Assembly: GCF_000348685.1 (NCBI RefSeq)
Contig: NZ_ANLA01000021.1
Span: forward strand, 1-64,000
Length of the DNA stretch: 64,000 nucleotides
Reading direction: 5' to 3'
Source: Xanthomarina gelatinilytica
Lineage (GTDB): Bacteria > Bacteroidota > Bacteroidia > Flavobacteriales > Flavobacteriaceae
Shown here one piece after another: positions 32,112 through 41,612 of this stretch. The notes beneath the pieces are model-generated. The model saw only the letters and a program-made list of their open reading frames with translations. It made no database searches and was not told the DNA's origin. Position 1 is the first letter of the stretch; the number at the start of each line of letters is the position of its first letter. The translations under genes were made by a program, and so were the position numbers.

Positions 32112-35100
32112 TTACTTTTTGTAAAACTTGGCATATTTTCTGTAAGCCAATAAGCCTAATACGGCAACAATTCCAAAGGCTATGGCTATAAATTTCACAC
32201 TTACAATTTGGTCGCCACTGGCATAGCTATGCAATCCTGCCAGATAAAAATTAACTCCAAAATAAGTCATCATAATGCTTGAAAAAGCGACTATGGAAGC
32301 TAAATTAAAGGTAAAACGACCACGCAATCCAGGTACCAATCTCATATGAATGACAAAGGCATAAATCATGATGCTGATCAAGGCCCAAGTTTCCTTTGGA
32401 TCCCAACCCCAATATCTTCCCCAACTTTCGTTTGCCCACATACCTCCTAAAAAGTTTCCTATGGTAAGCAATACCAAACCAACCGTTAATGCCATTTCGT
32501 TGATTAGGGTCAGCTCTTGGATGTTGAGAAGCATCTTACTTTTATTTTCCTTGGTGGTAAAAATCATAAGCAGTAAAGAGACCACTCCCAAGATCATTCC
32601 CAAGGTAAAAGGCCCATAACTGGCCACAATAACAGCCACGTGAATCATTAACCAATAACTATCCAATACAGGTTGCAAATTGGCTATGGAAGGATCCATC
32701 CAGTTCCAATGAGCCACCATTAAAATCATGGAGGTTACAAAAGCCGTTGCAGCTATGGTTAAATCACTTTTTCTTCCAAATATCAACCCAAATAACATGG
32801 TAGCCCAAGCTACGTAAATCATGGATTCGTAGGCATCACTCCAAGGTGCATGACCAGAAATATACCATCTTACTATTAAGCCTAAGGTATGCAATCCAAA
32901 AAACACCCAAATAATCACCTTAAACACATTTATGGATATTTTTAATGCTTTGCTTCTTTCCTTAAAAATTTGGAAAATGATAAGTAGGAACATAATTGCT
33001 GAAGCATACATGTACAAACTATAGAGTCTTTTAAAAATATCGTATTTGTTATAGTTCAATTCGGCCTGAATCTTTTTGTCTGAAAGCATGACGCTGCTGC
33101 CAAATTTATGTTGTGTTTTTTTGAAAGACCCCAGCAACTCTTCAGCTTTGGCAAAATCCCCTGATTGTTTTGCAGCGTTTAAAGTCATTAAGTAGGCACT
33201 AAAACCATTATTTATAAAGTTGCCATATAGGGAGTCATTGATTTTGTCTCTATATCCATCCCGTCTATATTCAACCGAAGAGATCCATTTATTGTTCTCA
33301 TCATCAGGAATAGGGAAAATTCTTAAAGCATAACCTTCAATGGTATTGTATAACAGATTTACACGTTGGTCTGTTTCCTTAAATTCTTTTTGAAACCCAT
33401 TTGGTATCTGTGCTTTGTATGCTTCTTCCAGATATGGAGCCAGTTTATAAGCCCCATTTTCTGTAAAAAAGTCTACCAAAGCAACATATTTCTGACTTTC
33501 TGCTACACCAATCAATCTACGTATGGAATCTGCTTTTTGTGGTTTTAAATAGATTATGGGCACGTTGTACCACAATAAGGGACTTTCCTGTATGGAAAGA
33601 AATACCTGATTGGCATCAAAATCTTCGTAAGTATCATGTTTGCTTAATTTTCTAAGCATTTCAGATGCATAGGTGTTTATTGGCATCATTCTCCCTCCTA
33701 CATCCTGTATCACCAAATGGGCAAACTTATCGGCATGCGCTTTAGGCGTGATGTTTGCTGCCAATATTGAGTCTATTTGATGTTTGGTTGGTCTATTGCT
33801 ATGCGCATGACCATCGTTTTGAGAATGGTCCTGTGAAAAACCTTGCAATCCAATGAACAAAAACAGCATCATCAATGCTTTTGCCTTCTTGTCCTTAACC
33901 TTATTGAGCATGCGTTTTAAATCGGCAAAACGTGTTTTCCTATCAAATAAAATGGCCAACATGCCAAAGTACAACAAAGAATATCCTATATAAGTAACCC
34001 AAGTTCCATAAAAATCGTGATTTACAGAGAGTTTGGTTCCTTTTTCATCAGGATCGAAACCAGATTGGAAAAACCTGTAACCTCCATGATCCAAAATATG
34101 GTTCATATAAATACGGTAATTAAAATCGCCATGGACTTCATCCAAAACAGTTACTTCACTGGCAAAAGACGAATAGCTTTTTTCAGTTCCTGGATACTTG
34201 TCTGCTATAAAATCGTTCAATTTTATGCTGAAAGGCAACTCGATAATTTTAGAGCCATATTTTACAGCTATGTCCAATCCACCCACAGTTACTTTTTCAA
34301 AAGGTTTGCTGTATCCTTGACCTCCCAACAGGTTTACCCGTTTGGTTTCCCCGTTGGATGTAATCTTTAACACCACACCATTTTCATCTCCTCGTAACAT
34401 TTCAGATTTCTTAACCAGATCGAAAGACCCTTTTATAACAGGTTTAGGGAAAACCATTTGCATGTTTCCTATAACATATCGGGAACGCAAAATTAAAGGC
34501 TGGATACTGTCTTTTTCCAACTTTCCTGTGGCTCCTGTTGCCATGGTCATATATTCCCCTTCAAAAGGCGATTGAATGGTCAATCCATTTTCATTGGAGG
34601 TAATGTTAACGGCTCCTTCCACTTCTTTGTTTAAGGAAAACAAAATATTGTGTATGCTTTGCACTTGTCCTGCTTCCAAAAAATGATTGTGTGGTGCTCC
34701 ACCACCAGCTTCCACTATTTTTAAGTACTCCTTACCAGTATCGTCAGGAACGACATCCATTTCTGCGCCACCAATAAACTTTTCAAGCTCGAAGCTTACC
34801 TCCTGCTTGTTGTAATCGGTTTCATAATAAAACTCATTTTCCATTCGAGGCGAAAAATCCACTTCCTGCTCCACTACTTTTCGCTGGGCTTGGCCGTTCA
34901 CCATATAATCTCCATCTATATAAGCAATAATATAGGTTTTATGTGATAAAATGGAATTCTCTGTATCTCCTTCTCTAATGGCCATCATGCCTTCAAAGCT
35001 GATATATCTGGTAATACCTGCTCCCAGAATTATTAAAATAAAGGCCAAATGCAGAATTAAGGTTGCCCATTTTTCTTTACGCCACAACCTGTATTTTGGA

Positions 35101-35306
35101 ATGTTACCGATAAAATTAATCATAAACAAGAGCATGATGGCTTCAAACCACCAAGTGTTGTAAATTAGGTTCCTGGTGTATGGCGTTGGCGAAGTGTCCT
35201 GTCCTGCATCCATAAACGTTCCTATAGCCATGGAAGCAGCAAATACAAGAAACAAAACAGCAGTTAATTTGGTAGAAAATAAGAATTTAGTGATTTTATT
35301 TTGCAT
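32112..35306 (-). CDS. ccsBA: fused cytochrome c biogenesis protein CcsB-CcsA (ResB-ResC)
   Basis: This 1064-aa membrane protein of system II cytochrome c maturation attaches haem to CxxCH apocytochromes in the periplasm. The N-terminal ResB/CcsB part (about 1-480) has spans at TAVLFLVFAASMAIG and LILHLAFILIILGAGI. A soluble section follows, then the CcsA part (about 780-1064) with the haem-handling WGRYWGWDPKETWALIS motif and conserved His residues. The fusion is usual in Bacteroidota. It would mature the dihaem cytochrome encoded in the neighbouring sulfur region. Confidence 0.93.
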   Translation of the reverse strand: MQNKITKFLFSTKLTAVLFLVFAASMAIGTFMDAGQDTSPTPYTRNLIYNTWWFEAIMLLFMINFIGNIPKYRLWRKEKWATLILHLAFILIILGAGITRYISFEGMMAIREGDTENSILSHKTYIIAYIDGDYMVNGQAQRKVVEQEVDFSPRMENEFYYETDYNKQEVSFELEKFIGGAEMDVVPDDTGKEYLKIVEAGGGAPHNHFLEAGQVQSIHNILFSLNKEVEGAVNITSNENGLTIQSPFEGEYMTMATGATGKLEKDSIQPLILRSRYVIGNMQMVFPKPVIKGSFDLVKKSEMLRGDENGVVLKITSNGETKRVNLLGGQGYSKPFEKVTVGGLDIAVKYGSKIIELPFSIKLNDFIADKYPGTEKSYSSFASEVTVLDEVHGDFNYRIYMNHILDHGGYRFFQSGFDPDEKGTKLSVNHDFYGTWVTYIGYSLLYFGMLAILFDRKTRFADLKRMLNKVKDKKAKALMMLFLFIGLQGFSQDHSQNDGHAHSNRPTKHQIDSILAANITPKAHADKFAHLVIQDVGGRMMPINTYASEMLRKLSKHDTYEDFDANQVFLSIQESPLLWYNVPIIYLKPQKADSIRRLIGVAESQKYVALVDFFTENGAYKLAPYLEEAYKAQIPNGFQKEFKETDQRVNLLYNTIEGYALRIFPIPDDENNKWISSVEYRRDGYRDKINDSLYGNFINNGFSAYLMTLNAAKQSGDFAKAEELLGSFKKTQHKFGSSVMLSDKKIQAELNYNKYDIFKRLYSLYMYASAIMFLLIIFQIFKERSKALKISINVFKVIIWVFFGLHTLGLIVRWYISGHAPWSDAYESMIYVAWATMLFGLIFGRKSDLTIAATAFVTSMILMVAHWNWMDPSIANLQPVLDSYWLMIHVAVIVASYGPFTLGMILGVVSLLLMIFTTKENKSKMLLNIQELTLINEMALTVGLVLLTIGNFLGGMWANESWGRYWGWDPKETWALISIMIYAFVIHMRLVPGLRGRFTFNLASIVAFSSIMMTYFGVNFYLAGLHSYASGDQIVSVKFIAIAFGIVAVLGLLAYRKYAKFYKK

Positions 35307-35392
35307 GATATTGAGACGCTTAAATTTGGTCGTGCAAATTTAAGCCTTTTAGTTTATTTTGTTGTGTTAAAAATGACTAAACTTTATAAGTC

Positions 35393-35791
35393 TTATTGTC
35401 TGGATTGAAAAATATTGAGATATAAAAAGGTGCTCATTTTCCTTGCCTTTTGTTTGGCCTTCAGGGCATATTCGCCTTCAAAATGTTCGTCAATGGTTTC
35501 AAACCATAGGTTAAGCCAGTTCCCAAAATGCTCCTGTGTAATGCTTTGGTTGTTCTCTTGATCTACTTTTACATGAACGGCCAAAGGGTTTCCGTAATAT
35601 TTACGTTCCAGTTTTCTGGTGGTAAACAAGCTGGTTTCCCAAAAAGTGGTAAGGGTATCTATATGAGCCTCCCAATCGGTAATCACCCGATTGAAAAAAG
35701 GTCCTAAAAAGGTATCCTTCCTAATCTTGGCATAAAAACTTGAGACCAATAAATGGACATCTTCGTGTGTTTCTATATCTTTTTTAGTCAT
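35393..35791 (-). CDS. group III truncated haemoglobin
   Basis: The protein is 132 aa from the preferred ATG (MTKKDIETHEDVHLLVSSFY). An ATG ten codons upstream (35821) would overlap the previous gene by 20 bp. Group III features are IETHEDVHLLV in helix A/B, FFNRVITDWEAHIDTLTTFWE (distal part and E helix), FGNWLNLWFETIDEHFEGE around the proximal region, and a total length near 130. These haem proteins bind O2, NO or sulfide and are often Fnr-regulated. The gene follows a 97-aa membrane protein in an operon that has an FNR-like palindrome upstream. Confidence 0.87.
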   Translation of the reverse strand: MTKKDIETHEDVHLLVSSFYAKIRKDTFLGPFFNRVITDWEAHIDTLTTFWETSLFTTRKLERKYYGNPLAVHVKVDQENNQSITQEHFGNWLNLWFETIDEHFEGEYALKAKQKARKMSTFLYLNIFQSRQ

Positions 35792-35801
35792 TTTAAATAG
35801 T

Positions 35802-36095
35802 TTATGATAATTGAATGACATTAATCACAATCAATGCAATATTGACCAATAAAGTGGCAATTAAGGCATTAAAAATCAATTTGCTTTTCAATTGGGCAAA
35901 AATAACCGCATTGTAACCCATGGAAAAAACAACACACAAAGTTAATTGAATAAAATTGAAAGACTCGGCTGTACTGTTCATTAAAATAAACATGGCTGCT
36001 ATGGAGCCTATACAACTCTGCAAAATGATGGAGAGAGGTATGTACAAGATAAAGTTTTCCCTAAAGTCGTTTAGGGATTTTTGGTAAAAATTCAT
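35802..36095 (-). CDS. 97-aa membrane protein, unknown
   Basis: Three hydrophobic stretches are predicted (NFILYIPLSIILQSCIGSIA, FIQLTLCVVFSMGYNAVIF and ALIATLLVNIALIVINVI). No family was recognised. It is the first cistron before the truncated haemoglobin and diverges from the second Crp/Fnr gene across a 76-bp region carrying an FNR-like site. Its position suggests a partner in oxygen or NO response, but nothing in the protein proves it. Confidence 0.6.
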   Translation of the reverse strand: MNFYQKSLNDFRENFILYIPLSIILQSCIGSIAAMFILMNSTAESFNFIQLTLCVVFSMGYNAVIFAQLKSKLIFNALIATLLVNIALIVINVIQLS

Positions 36096-36121
36096 TTTTT
36101 TAGTGTTTTAAATTCTCGATA

Positions 36122-36165
36122 CAAAATTCTAAATTTTATCTTTGTTCTTTTATGATTCAAATCAT
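36122..36165. promoter_or_regulatory. divergent promoter region with FNR-like palindrome
   Basis: The palindrome ATGAT-TCAA-ATCAT (36152-36165) resembles an FNR box. On the minus strand it stands exactly 22 bp from a near-consensus -7 box GAATTTTG (36122-36129) serving the globin operon, so it could activate. On the plus strand it follows the -7 box TATCTTTG (36137-36144) and ends 6 bp before the crp ATG, where a bound protein would block transcription. Activation plus autorepression is inferred. Confidence 0.65.
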
Positions 36166-36171
36166 ACAAAC

Positions 36172-36759
36172 ATGATTCCAACGGCTATTTTAGAAACCTA
36201 TCATCCTATTTTGAAAACCTTTTCAAAAGATGAAATTATTTTTAACGAAGCCGAAATCCCACGATATTACTATCAATTAAAATCGGGAAAGGTTAAAATG
36301 TTTAATCTCACGGAAGATGGCAAAGAATTTACCCAAGGCTTTTTTGAAAAAAACACATCGTTTGGTGAGCCTCCCCTTTTTGGGTCTTTTGCTTATCCAG
36401 CCAGTGCCATGTGCATAGAAGATTGCGAATTATACGTACTTGATAAAAAAGTGTTTATCAATTTACTGAAAGCCCATCCAGACATACATTTAAAATTTAC
36501 CAAACAACTTTGCAACCGAATGCTCTACAAGGCAAAAATCATGAAGGAATTGTCCATTCATCCACCAGAACATCGCATTTTAACCTTGTTGCACCACTTA
36601 AAGGATTCGGCAAATGCCGAAGGTTTGTTTGAAGTAAAATTAACACGTCAGCAAATATCCGATTTAACAGGTTTACGTGTAGAAACCGTAATTAGAGCTG
36701 TCAAACAATTGGAAAAAACTGAAAAATTAATACTTAAACAACGTAAAGTTTATATATAA
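36172..36759 (+). CDS. Crp/Fnr family regulator (second copy)
   Basis: The protein is 195 aa from the ATG at 36172. A TTG ten codons upstream lies before the palindrome and within the promoter, so it is rejected. The sensor barrel (about 15-110) includes TSFGEPPLFGSFAYPASAMCIEDCELYVL. The C-terminal helix-turn-helix is LTRQQISDLTGLRVETVIRAVKQLE, whose V-E-T-V-I-R matches the base-reading Glu and Arg of FNR and Crp. There is no N-terminal Fe-S cysteine cluster, so it is not a classical oxygen-sensing FNR. It probably binds the ATGAT-N4-ATCAT site in front of it. Confidence 0.88.
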   Translation: MIPTAILETYHPILKTFSKDEIIFNEAEIPRYYYQLKSGKVKMFNLTEDGKEFTQGFFEKNTSFGEPPLFGSFAYPASAMCIEDCELYVLDKKVFINLLKAHPDIHLKFTKQLCNRMLYKAKIMKELSIHPPEHRILTLLHHLKDSANAEGLFEVKLTRQQISDLTGLRVETVIRAVKQLEKTEKLILKQRKVYI

Positions 36760-36778
36760 ATATCCTTATTTTAGACAC

Positions 36779-37537
36779 ATGATTACAGTATCTATTATTG
36801 GTGCAGGAAACGTTGCTACCCATCTGTTCAAGGCTTTCTCGAAAACCAAAACCGTTTCAGTGAAACAATGGTATAGCAGGGATTTAAACAAAATAAGTTC
36901 TTTTAAAAATAAAGTTGAAATCGTTGCTGACTTAAATGGTTTAGCAGAAGCAGACATTTATATTATTGCTGTTAGTGATGATGCCATTTCTTCTGTTTCT
37001 GAAGCTTTGCCTTTTAAAGACCGTTTGGTGGTGCATACTTCCGGAAGTGTAGGTATTTACGATTTGGACAAAAAAAACAGACGGGCTGTGTTTTACCCTC
37101 TTCAAACCTTTTCCAAAGAAGCGAAGGTAGATTTCAAACAGGTACCCATTTGCATAGAAACCATTGGCAAAAAAGATTACCCTCAATTAAAGTCTTTGGC
37201 TGTAGCGCTTGGGAGCCCTCATTATAGAGTGAACAGCGACCAAAGAAAAGCCTTACATTTAGCAGCTGTGTTTGTAAATAATTTTACAAATCAGCTCTAT
37301 CGTGTGGCCCATGAAATTACCGAATCGGAAGGTGTGGAATTCGATATTTTAAAACCATTGATTCTTGAAACAGCCCAAAAAGTTCAAACCATGTCGCCTT
37401 ACATGGCTCAAACAGGCCCTGCAAAACGCAACGATAAAAATACAATTAAAAGACACCTAAAACAACTTAAGAACGAACAACATAAAGCAATTTACAACCT
37501 TCTAACCAATACAATTAAAAAAACCCATGGAAGATAA
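36779..37537 (+). CDS. Rossmann-fold protein with DUF2520 domain
   Basis: This 252-aa cytoplasmic protein has an N-terminal NAD(P)-binding motif VSIIGAGNVATHLFKAF (Gly 8, 10) and a DUF2520 C-terminal helical domain (HLAAVFVNNFTNQLYRVAHEI near 158-178, then QTGPAKRNDKNTIKRHL). The family resembles ketopantoate reductase and ProC-type dehydrogenases; the substrate is unknown. It overlaps the KdsC-like gene by 11 bp, a conserved flavobacterial pairing that suggests co-translation. Confidence 0.85.
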   Translation: MITVSIIGAGNVATHLFKAFSKTKTVSVKQWYSRDLNKISSFKNKVEIVADLNGLAEADIYIIAVSDDAISSVSEALPFKDRLVVHTSGSVGIYDLDKKNRRAVFYPLQTFSKEAKVDFKQVPICIETIGKKDYPQLKSLAVALGSPHYRVNSDQRKALHLAAVFVNNFTNQLYRVAHEITESEGVEFDILKPLILETAQKVQTMSPYMAQTGPAKRNDKNTIKRHLKQLKNEQHKAIYNLLTNTIKKTHGR

Positions 37538-38057
37538 AAGCTATAAAGAATATTTAGAACATATTAGCACATTTATTTTTGATGTAGATGGTGTGTTAAC
37601 CGATGGCACTATAACTGTCACCACCTCTGGAGAAATGCTCAGGACCATGAACATTAAAGATGGATATGCCTTAAAAACAGCAGTGAACAAAGGCTTTCAT
37701 GTCTGTATCATTTCCGGAGGCACCAATGAAGGCGTCCGACTTAGACTTGAAGGCTTAGGCATTACAGACGTGTTTCTTGGAGCCCACAACAAAATAGACC
37801 AATTAAACCAATACCTGGAAAAACATCAATTGAACATAAAAAATGTGCTGTATATGGGAGACGACCTTCCTGATTTTCCAGTAATGAATTTAGTAGGCTT
37901 GCCTTGTTGCCCACAAGATGCTGTTCCGGAAATTAAAGCCATTTCCAAATACGTATCCCACAAAAACGGAGGCAAAGGTGCTGTAAGGGACGTGATAGAA
38001 CAGGTGCTAAAAGTACAAGGGAAATGGCTGGATAATTTTGATGCTAATTACAATTAA
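37527..38057 (+). CDS. kdsC: KdsC-like HAD phosphatase
   Basis: This 176-aa cytoplasmic HAD hydrolase lacks a cap domain. Motif I is FIFDVDGVLTDGTI (nucleophile Asp near 16), motif II is the Ser/Thr in CIISGGTNEG, the conserved Lys lies in the NKIDQL region, and motif IV is YMGDDLPDFPVMNLVG. The pattern is that of tetrameric KDO-8-phosphate phosphatases, which release KDO for lipid A core synthesis. Some homologues act on other sugar acids. No KdsA or KdsD gene is adjacent. Confidence 0.85.
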   Translation: MEDKSYKEYLEHISTFIFDVDGVLTDGTITVTTSGEMLRTMNIKDGYALKTAVNKGFHVCIISGGTNEGVRLRLEGLGITDVFLGAHNKIDQLNQYLEKHQLNIKNVLYMGDDLPDFPVMNLVGLPCCPQDAVPEIKAISKYVSHKNGGKGAVRDVIEQVLKVQGKWLDNFDANYN

Positions 38058-38280
38058 AATCTGTCTATTTACAAAAAACCAATAAAATCATAGATCCCTC
38101 AATGGATTTAAAATCAATTGTTCTTAAATTTGTAATGAAATTATTGATTGTTGAATTATTTATTTAGAACCTCTTAATAGCCTAATAACTTTTTCAAATT
38201 AAACATTACCAGGAACCATACAAAAGATAGTTATTTTAACTTGAACATTATAAACACTAACCCATTTTAAACCATACACT

Positions 38281-39207
38281 TTGAAATTCTTAAACCTTAT
38301 TCGCTATAAAAACTTACTCCTAATTGCGTTGGTTCAGTTTTTAATAAAATATGCACTTTTGGATCCGTTTTTGGAAGCTACCAACTTAAGCATTACCTTA
38401 AACCTGTTTGGGTTTACCATCTTGGTCTTGGCAACCCTGTGTTTGGCTGCAGCCGGTTACATCATTAATGATGTTTATGATGTTGAAATAGACAAGGTAA
38501 ACAGACCCGACAGAGTGATTGTTGGGAAAAGCATTTCAGAAAAAACAGCCAACACCTTATTTATTGTATTTAATGTGGTGGGTGTTTTACTGGGTTTTTA
38601 CTTATCCAATATGGTTGGGAAAAATGGTTTTTTTGCTTTGTTTGTTATCATTTCGGCCTTACTCTATATTTACGCCTCTTACTTAAAACAATTGCTATTG
38701 GTTGGGAATTTAGTGATTTCTTTATTGGTGGCCTTAAGCCTTATTATTGTTGGTTTGTTCGACTTACTGCCTACCATGACTCCTGAAAACAAAGAAACTC
38801 AAATCACCTTTTTCAAAATAATTTTAGACTATGCTTTCTTTGCTTTTATCATCAATTTCATAAGGGAAATTGTAAAGGACATAGAAGATATTGATGGGGA
38901 ATATAAAGCTGGTTTCAACACCTTGCCTATTGCCTTTGGAAGAAACAGAGCCATAAAAGTAGTGTTTATCCTATCGGTTTTGCTTGTGTTTGGTGTTGTT
39001 TATTACATCATCACATTCTTGTATTCCCAGTTATTGGTGGTCGGATATTTTCTGGCCTTTATAATAGGACCATTAATTTATATCAGCATCAAGTCCTATA
39101 CGGCCGAAACCAAAAAAGAACTTCGTTTTATTAGTAGTTTGCTTAAATTGGTGATGTTAATTGGTATGCTCTCATTGGCACTTTATCAATTTGTTTTACT
39201 GGGATAA
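38281..39207 (+). CDS. UbiA family prenyltransferase (GGGP synthase-like)
   Basis: This 308-aa membrane enzyme has eight or nine spans. It has the first Asp-rich motif IINDVYDVEIDKVNRPDR near residue 62 and the second, IVKDIEDIDGEYKAGFNTLPIAFG, near 198. The opening KFLNLIRYKNLLLIALVQF is typical of the Bacteroidota branch annotated as geranylgeranylglycerol-phosphate geranylgeranyltransferase. The only sensible start is TTG at 38281, since the next Met comes far into the protein. Maf follows with a TAATG overlap. The exact prenyl acceptor is not proven. Confidence 0.83.
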   Translation: MKFLNLIRYKNLLLIALVQFLIKYALLDPFLEATNLSITLNLFGFTILVLATLCLAAAGYIINDVYDVEIDKVNRPDRVIVGKSISEKTANTLFIVFNVVGVLLGFYLSNMVGKNGFFALFVIISALLYIYASYLKQLLLVGNLVISLLVALSLIIVGLFDLLPTMTPENKETQITFFKIILDYAFFAFIINFIREIVKDIEDIDGEYKAGFNTLPIAFGRNRAIKVVFILSVLLVFGVVYYIITFLYSQLLVVGYFLAFIIGPLIYISIKSYTAETKKELRFISSLLKLVMLIGMLSLALYQFVLLG

Positions 39208-39797
39208 TGCTAAAAGAAAAACTAAAAAACCACCACCTAATTCTCGCTTCAGGTTCCCCTAGAAGGCAACAGTTTTTTAAGGAATTGGGCTTGGATTTTG
39301 AAGTAAGGTTAAAACCCATACCAGAAGAATTTCCTTCACGATTGAAACATTTTGAAATTAGCGACTACCTGGCTCAACTAAAAGCCCTTGCTTTTCTAAA
39401 GGAATTAAAGGAAAATGATATTTTGATTACAAGTGATACCATTGTTTGGCACAACCAACAAGCCTTAGGAAAACCAAAAAATGAGCAGGACGCTTTTAAC
39501 ATGATAAAGTCCTTAAGCCATACCACTCACGAAGTTATTACCTCTGTATGTTTTACAACCACAAACATCCAGAAAACGGTACATGCTATTACTAAAGTTA
39601 CTTTTAAAAAATTGGAAGACAACGAAATCCATTATTATCTAAAAACCTGCAAACCTTATGATAAAGCCGGAGCTTATGGCATTCAAGAGTGGATAGGGCA
39701 AATTGGAATCATAAAAATAGAAGGCTCCTATTTTAACGTAGTAGGCTTACCAACCCACTTGGTTTATAAAACCTTGCAAACACTTATTTCTTCTTAA
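39207..39797 (+). CDS. maf: Maf family nucleotide pyrophosphatase
   Basis: This 196-aa cytoplasmic protein has the family motif ILASGSPRRQQFFKELGLDFEV near residues 12-33, the catalytic region ILITSDTIVWHNQQALGKP near 69-87, and KAGAYGIQEWIG near 153. Maf/YhdE enzymes hydrolyse non-canonical or canonical NTPs (dTTP, UTP and modified bases). Its start overlaps the UbiA stop (TAATG), so it is translationally coupled. Confidence 0.93.
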   Translation: MLKEKLKNHHLILASGSPRRQQFFKELGLDFEVRLKPIPEEFPSRLKHFEISDYLAQLKALAFLKELKENDILITSDTIVWHNQQALGKPKNEQDAFNMIKSLSHTTHEVITSVCFTTTNIQKTVHAITKVTFKKLEDNEIHYYLKTCKPYDKAGAYGIQEWIGQIGIIKIEGSYFNVVGLPTHLVYKTLQTLISS

Positions 39798-39868
39798 AGA
39801 AACCTTAAGAAGCCCTGTAATTCCTATTTCTATTATATCTTTGCAATTCACAATTGAGTTTAAAAAAA

Positions 39869-40402
39869 ATGACTTTTTTTCAAACATACCAAACAGAACT
39901 TATAGCTAGTCTATTTATCATTGTTTTCTTGATAATCATTAGGTCCATTTCTAAAAAATTAATCTATAAACTAGGAAAGAAAACAGGTATAAACGATGCA
40001 CGCATTCACTTAATTAGCCGTTATGCCACTGTAACCTTAATCCTGTTGGCCCTTTTAATTGAAACCTTTATTTTTGGTGCCCAATTGAAAGATTTGGCTC
40101 TGGTATTTTCTTCGGTGTTTGCCGTAATTGGAATTGCCCTTTTTGCTATTTGGTCTATTTTAAGTAACATCACCTCTGGTGTTATTATGTTCTTTTCATT
40201 TCCTTATAAGGTAGGCGATAAAATCCAGATTCATGACAAGGATTTTCCTATAGAAGGCATCATTGAGGATATTAGGGCGTTTCAACTTCATTTACGTCTG
40301 GACAATGGCGACCTGGTTACCTATCCTAACAATTTAATGCTTCAAAAAGCAGTGACTTTGGTTAAAAAAGATGCCATAGACGAAGGGGTTGATGCTATTT
40401 AA
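39869..40402 (+). CDS. small MscS-type mechanosensitive channel
   Basis: The protein is 177 aa from the ATG at 39869, preferred over an upstream TTG in the same frame. It has two to three spans (IASLFIIVFLIIIRSI, ATVTLILLALLIETFIF and LALVFSSVFAVIGIALFAIW) followed by the MscS beta domain (SFPYKVGDKIQIHDKDFPIEGIIEDIRAFQLHLRLDNGDLVTYPNN). It lacks the large C-terminal vestibule of E. coli MscS and is near the minimal size. It acts in the inner membrane in osmotic downshock. Confidence 0.87.
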   Translation: MTFFQTYQTELIASLFIIVFLIIIRSISKKLIYKLGKKTGINDARIHLISRYATVTLILLALLIETFIFGAQLKDLALVFSSVFAVIGIALFAIWSILSNITSGVIMFFSFPYKVGDKIQIHDKDFPIEGIIEDIRAFQLHLRLDNGDLVTYPNNLMLQKAVTLVKKDAIDEGVDAI

Positions 40403-40436
40403 ATATTCCATATATTTATAGTATTATTTATACCTT

Positions 40437-41504
40437 ATGGCAAAGAAAAGAACCAATAAATACAAAAAACACATCAAACAATCCCCAGGTTCTATAGTTT
40501 ACACTGGAGAAAACCCTACTGAAAAATTATTTATAGATGTGTTTGACTATGCCATAGACTTTGTAAAAGAATCCGAACTAAAATCGGTTGAAGAAGCTTT
40601 TAATTTTAAACACACCAATTCCAATACCTGGATTAACATTAACGGTCTTAACCACATTCAGGATATTGAAAAAATAGGAAAACACTACAACCTGCATCCA
40701 TTGATCATGGCAGACATTGCCAATACCTCACAAAGACCAAAAATTGATGTTTATGACGATTATATTTTTGTCATCTTAAAAATGCTTTATTATGATGAAA
40801 ACGAAGACATTAAAATTGAACAAATTAGTTTGGTTTTAGGAGAAAATTACGTCTTGTCTTTCCAAGAAATTGAAGGTGATGTGTTTGATAATGTAAGAGA
40901 ACGTCTTCGTTTGGCAAATGGTAGAATAAGAACCCTTGGAGCCGATTATTTACTATATGCATTAATAGATGCCATCGTGGACCATTACTACATAGTAAGC
41001 GAAACCATGGGCAATAAAATTGAAGATTTAGAAGAAATTTTGTTTAATGGCGAATTGAAGAAAGATTTAAGTAAACAAATTTTAAACCTTAAAAAAGAAG
41101 TTTTAAAAATACGTCGTGCCATCTTCCCCATTCGTGAAATCATCAGTCGCATTGAAAAAAACGAACATGCACTAATACAACCCAATACCATACAATATTA
41201 TCGGGATATTTACGACCATGTCATTCAATTGTCCGATTCCATTGATATTTACAGGGAAATGGTATGGAGTTTAATGGACATGTACATGACAAGCATCAGC
41301 AATAAAATGAACGAAGTCATGAAAGTACTGACCATTATTGCAACCATCTTTATTCCCTTAACCTTTATCGCTGGCATTTATGGCATGAATTTCGACCACA
41401 TGCCAGAATTACACTTCAGGTATGGCTATGTGATTCTTTGGGGCATTATGATTGTCATTTTCCTGGGCATGCTTTACTATTTTAAAAGAAAAAAGTGGTT
41501 GTAA
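40437..41504 (+). CDS. corA: CorA family magnesium/cobalt transporter
   Basis: This 355-aa protein has a long cytoplasmic N-terminal domain and two C-terminal membrane helices. The selectivity motif G-M-N is in FIAGIYGMNFDHMPELHFRYGY near residue 315, and the protein ends with a basic tail (FKRKKWL). The helix with NEVMKVLTIIATIFIPLTFIAG is typical. It forms a pentameric divalent-cation channel. It is followed by a terminator. Confidence 0.95.
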   Translation: MAKKRTNKYKKHIKQSPGSIVYTGENPTEKLFIDVFDYAIDFVKESELKSVEEAFNFKHTNSNTWININGLNHIQDIEKIGKHYNLHPLIMADIANTSQRPKIDVYDDYIFVILKMLYYDENEDIKIEQISLVLGENYVLSFQEIEGDVFDNVRERLRLANGRIRTLGADYLLYALIDAIVDHYYIVSETMGNKIEDLEEILFNGELKKDLSKQILNLKKEVLKIRRAIFPIREIISRIEKNEHALIQPNTIQYYRDIYDHVIQLSDSIDIYREMVWSLMDMYMTSISNKMNEVMKVLTIIATIFIPLTFIAGIYGMNFDHMPELHFRYGYVILWGIMIVIFLGMLYYFKRKKWL

Positions 41505-41554
41505 CTAAACTAAAAACAAATCCTTTTCAATAATAGAAACGTTAAAGAAACATA

Positions 41555-41583
41555 AAAACCGGCAAGCTTGCTGGTTTTCTTTT
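41555..41583 (+). terminator. intrinsic terminator of corA
   Basis: Near-palindromic AAAACC-g-GCAAG/CTTGC-t-GGTTTT arms are followed by CTTTTT. Confidence 0.7.
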
Positions 41584-41612
41584 TATATTTATTGCTTTCA
41601 AAAAAACCCATC

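Noticed and set aside
36771-36777. TTAGACA before the DUF2520 gene
   Set aside because: No TGTCTAA-like left arm at the 16-base spacing, so probably chance.
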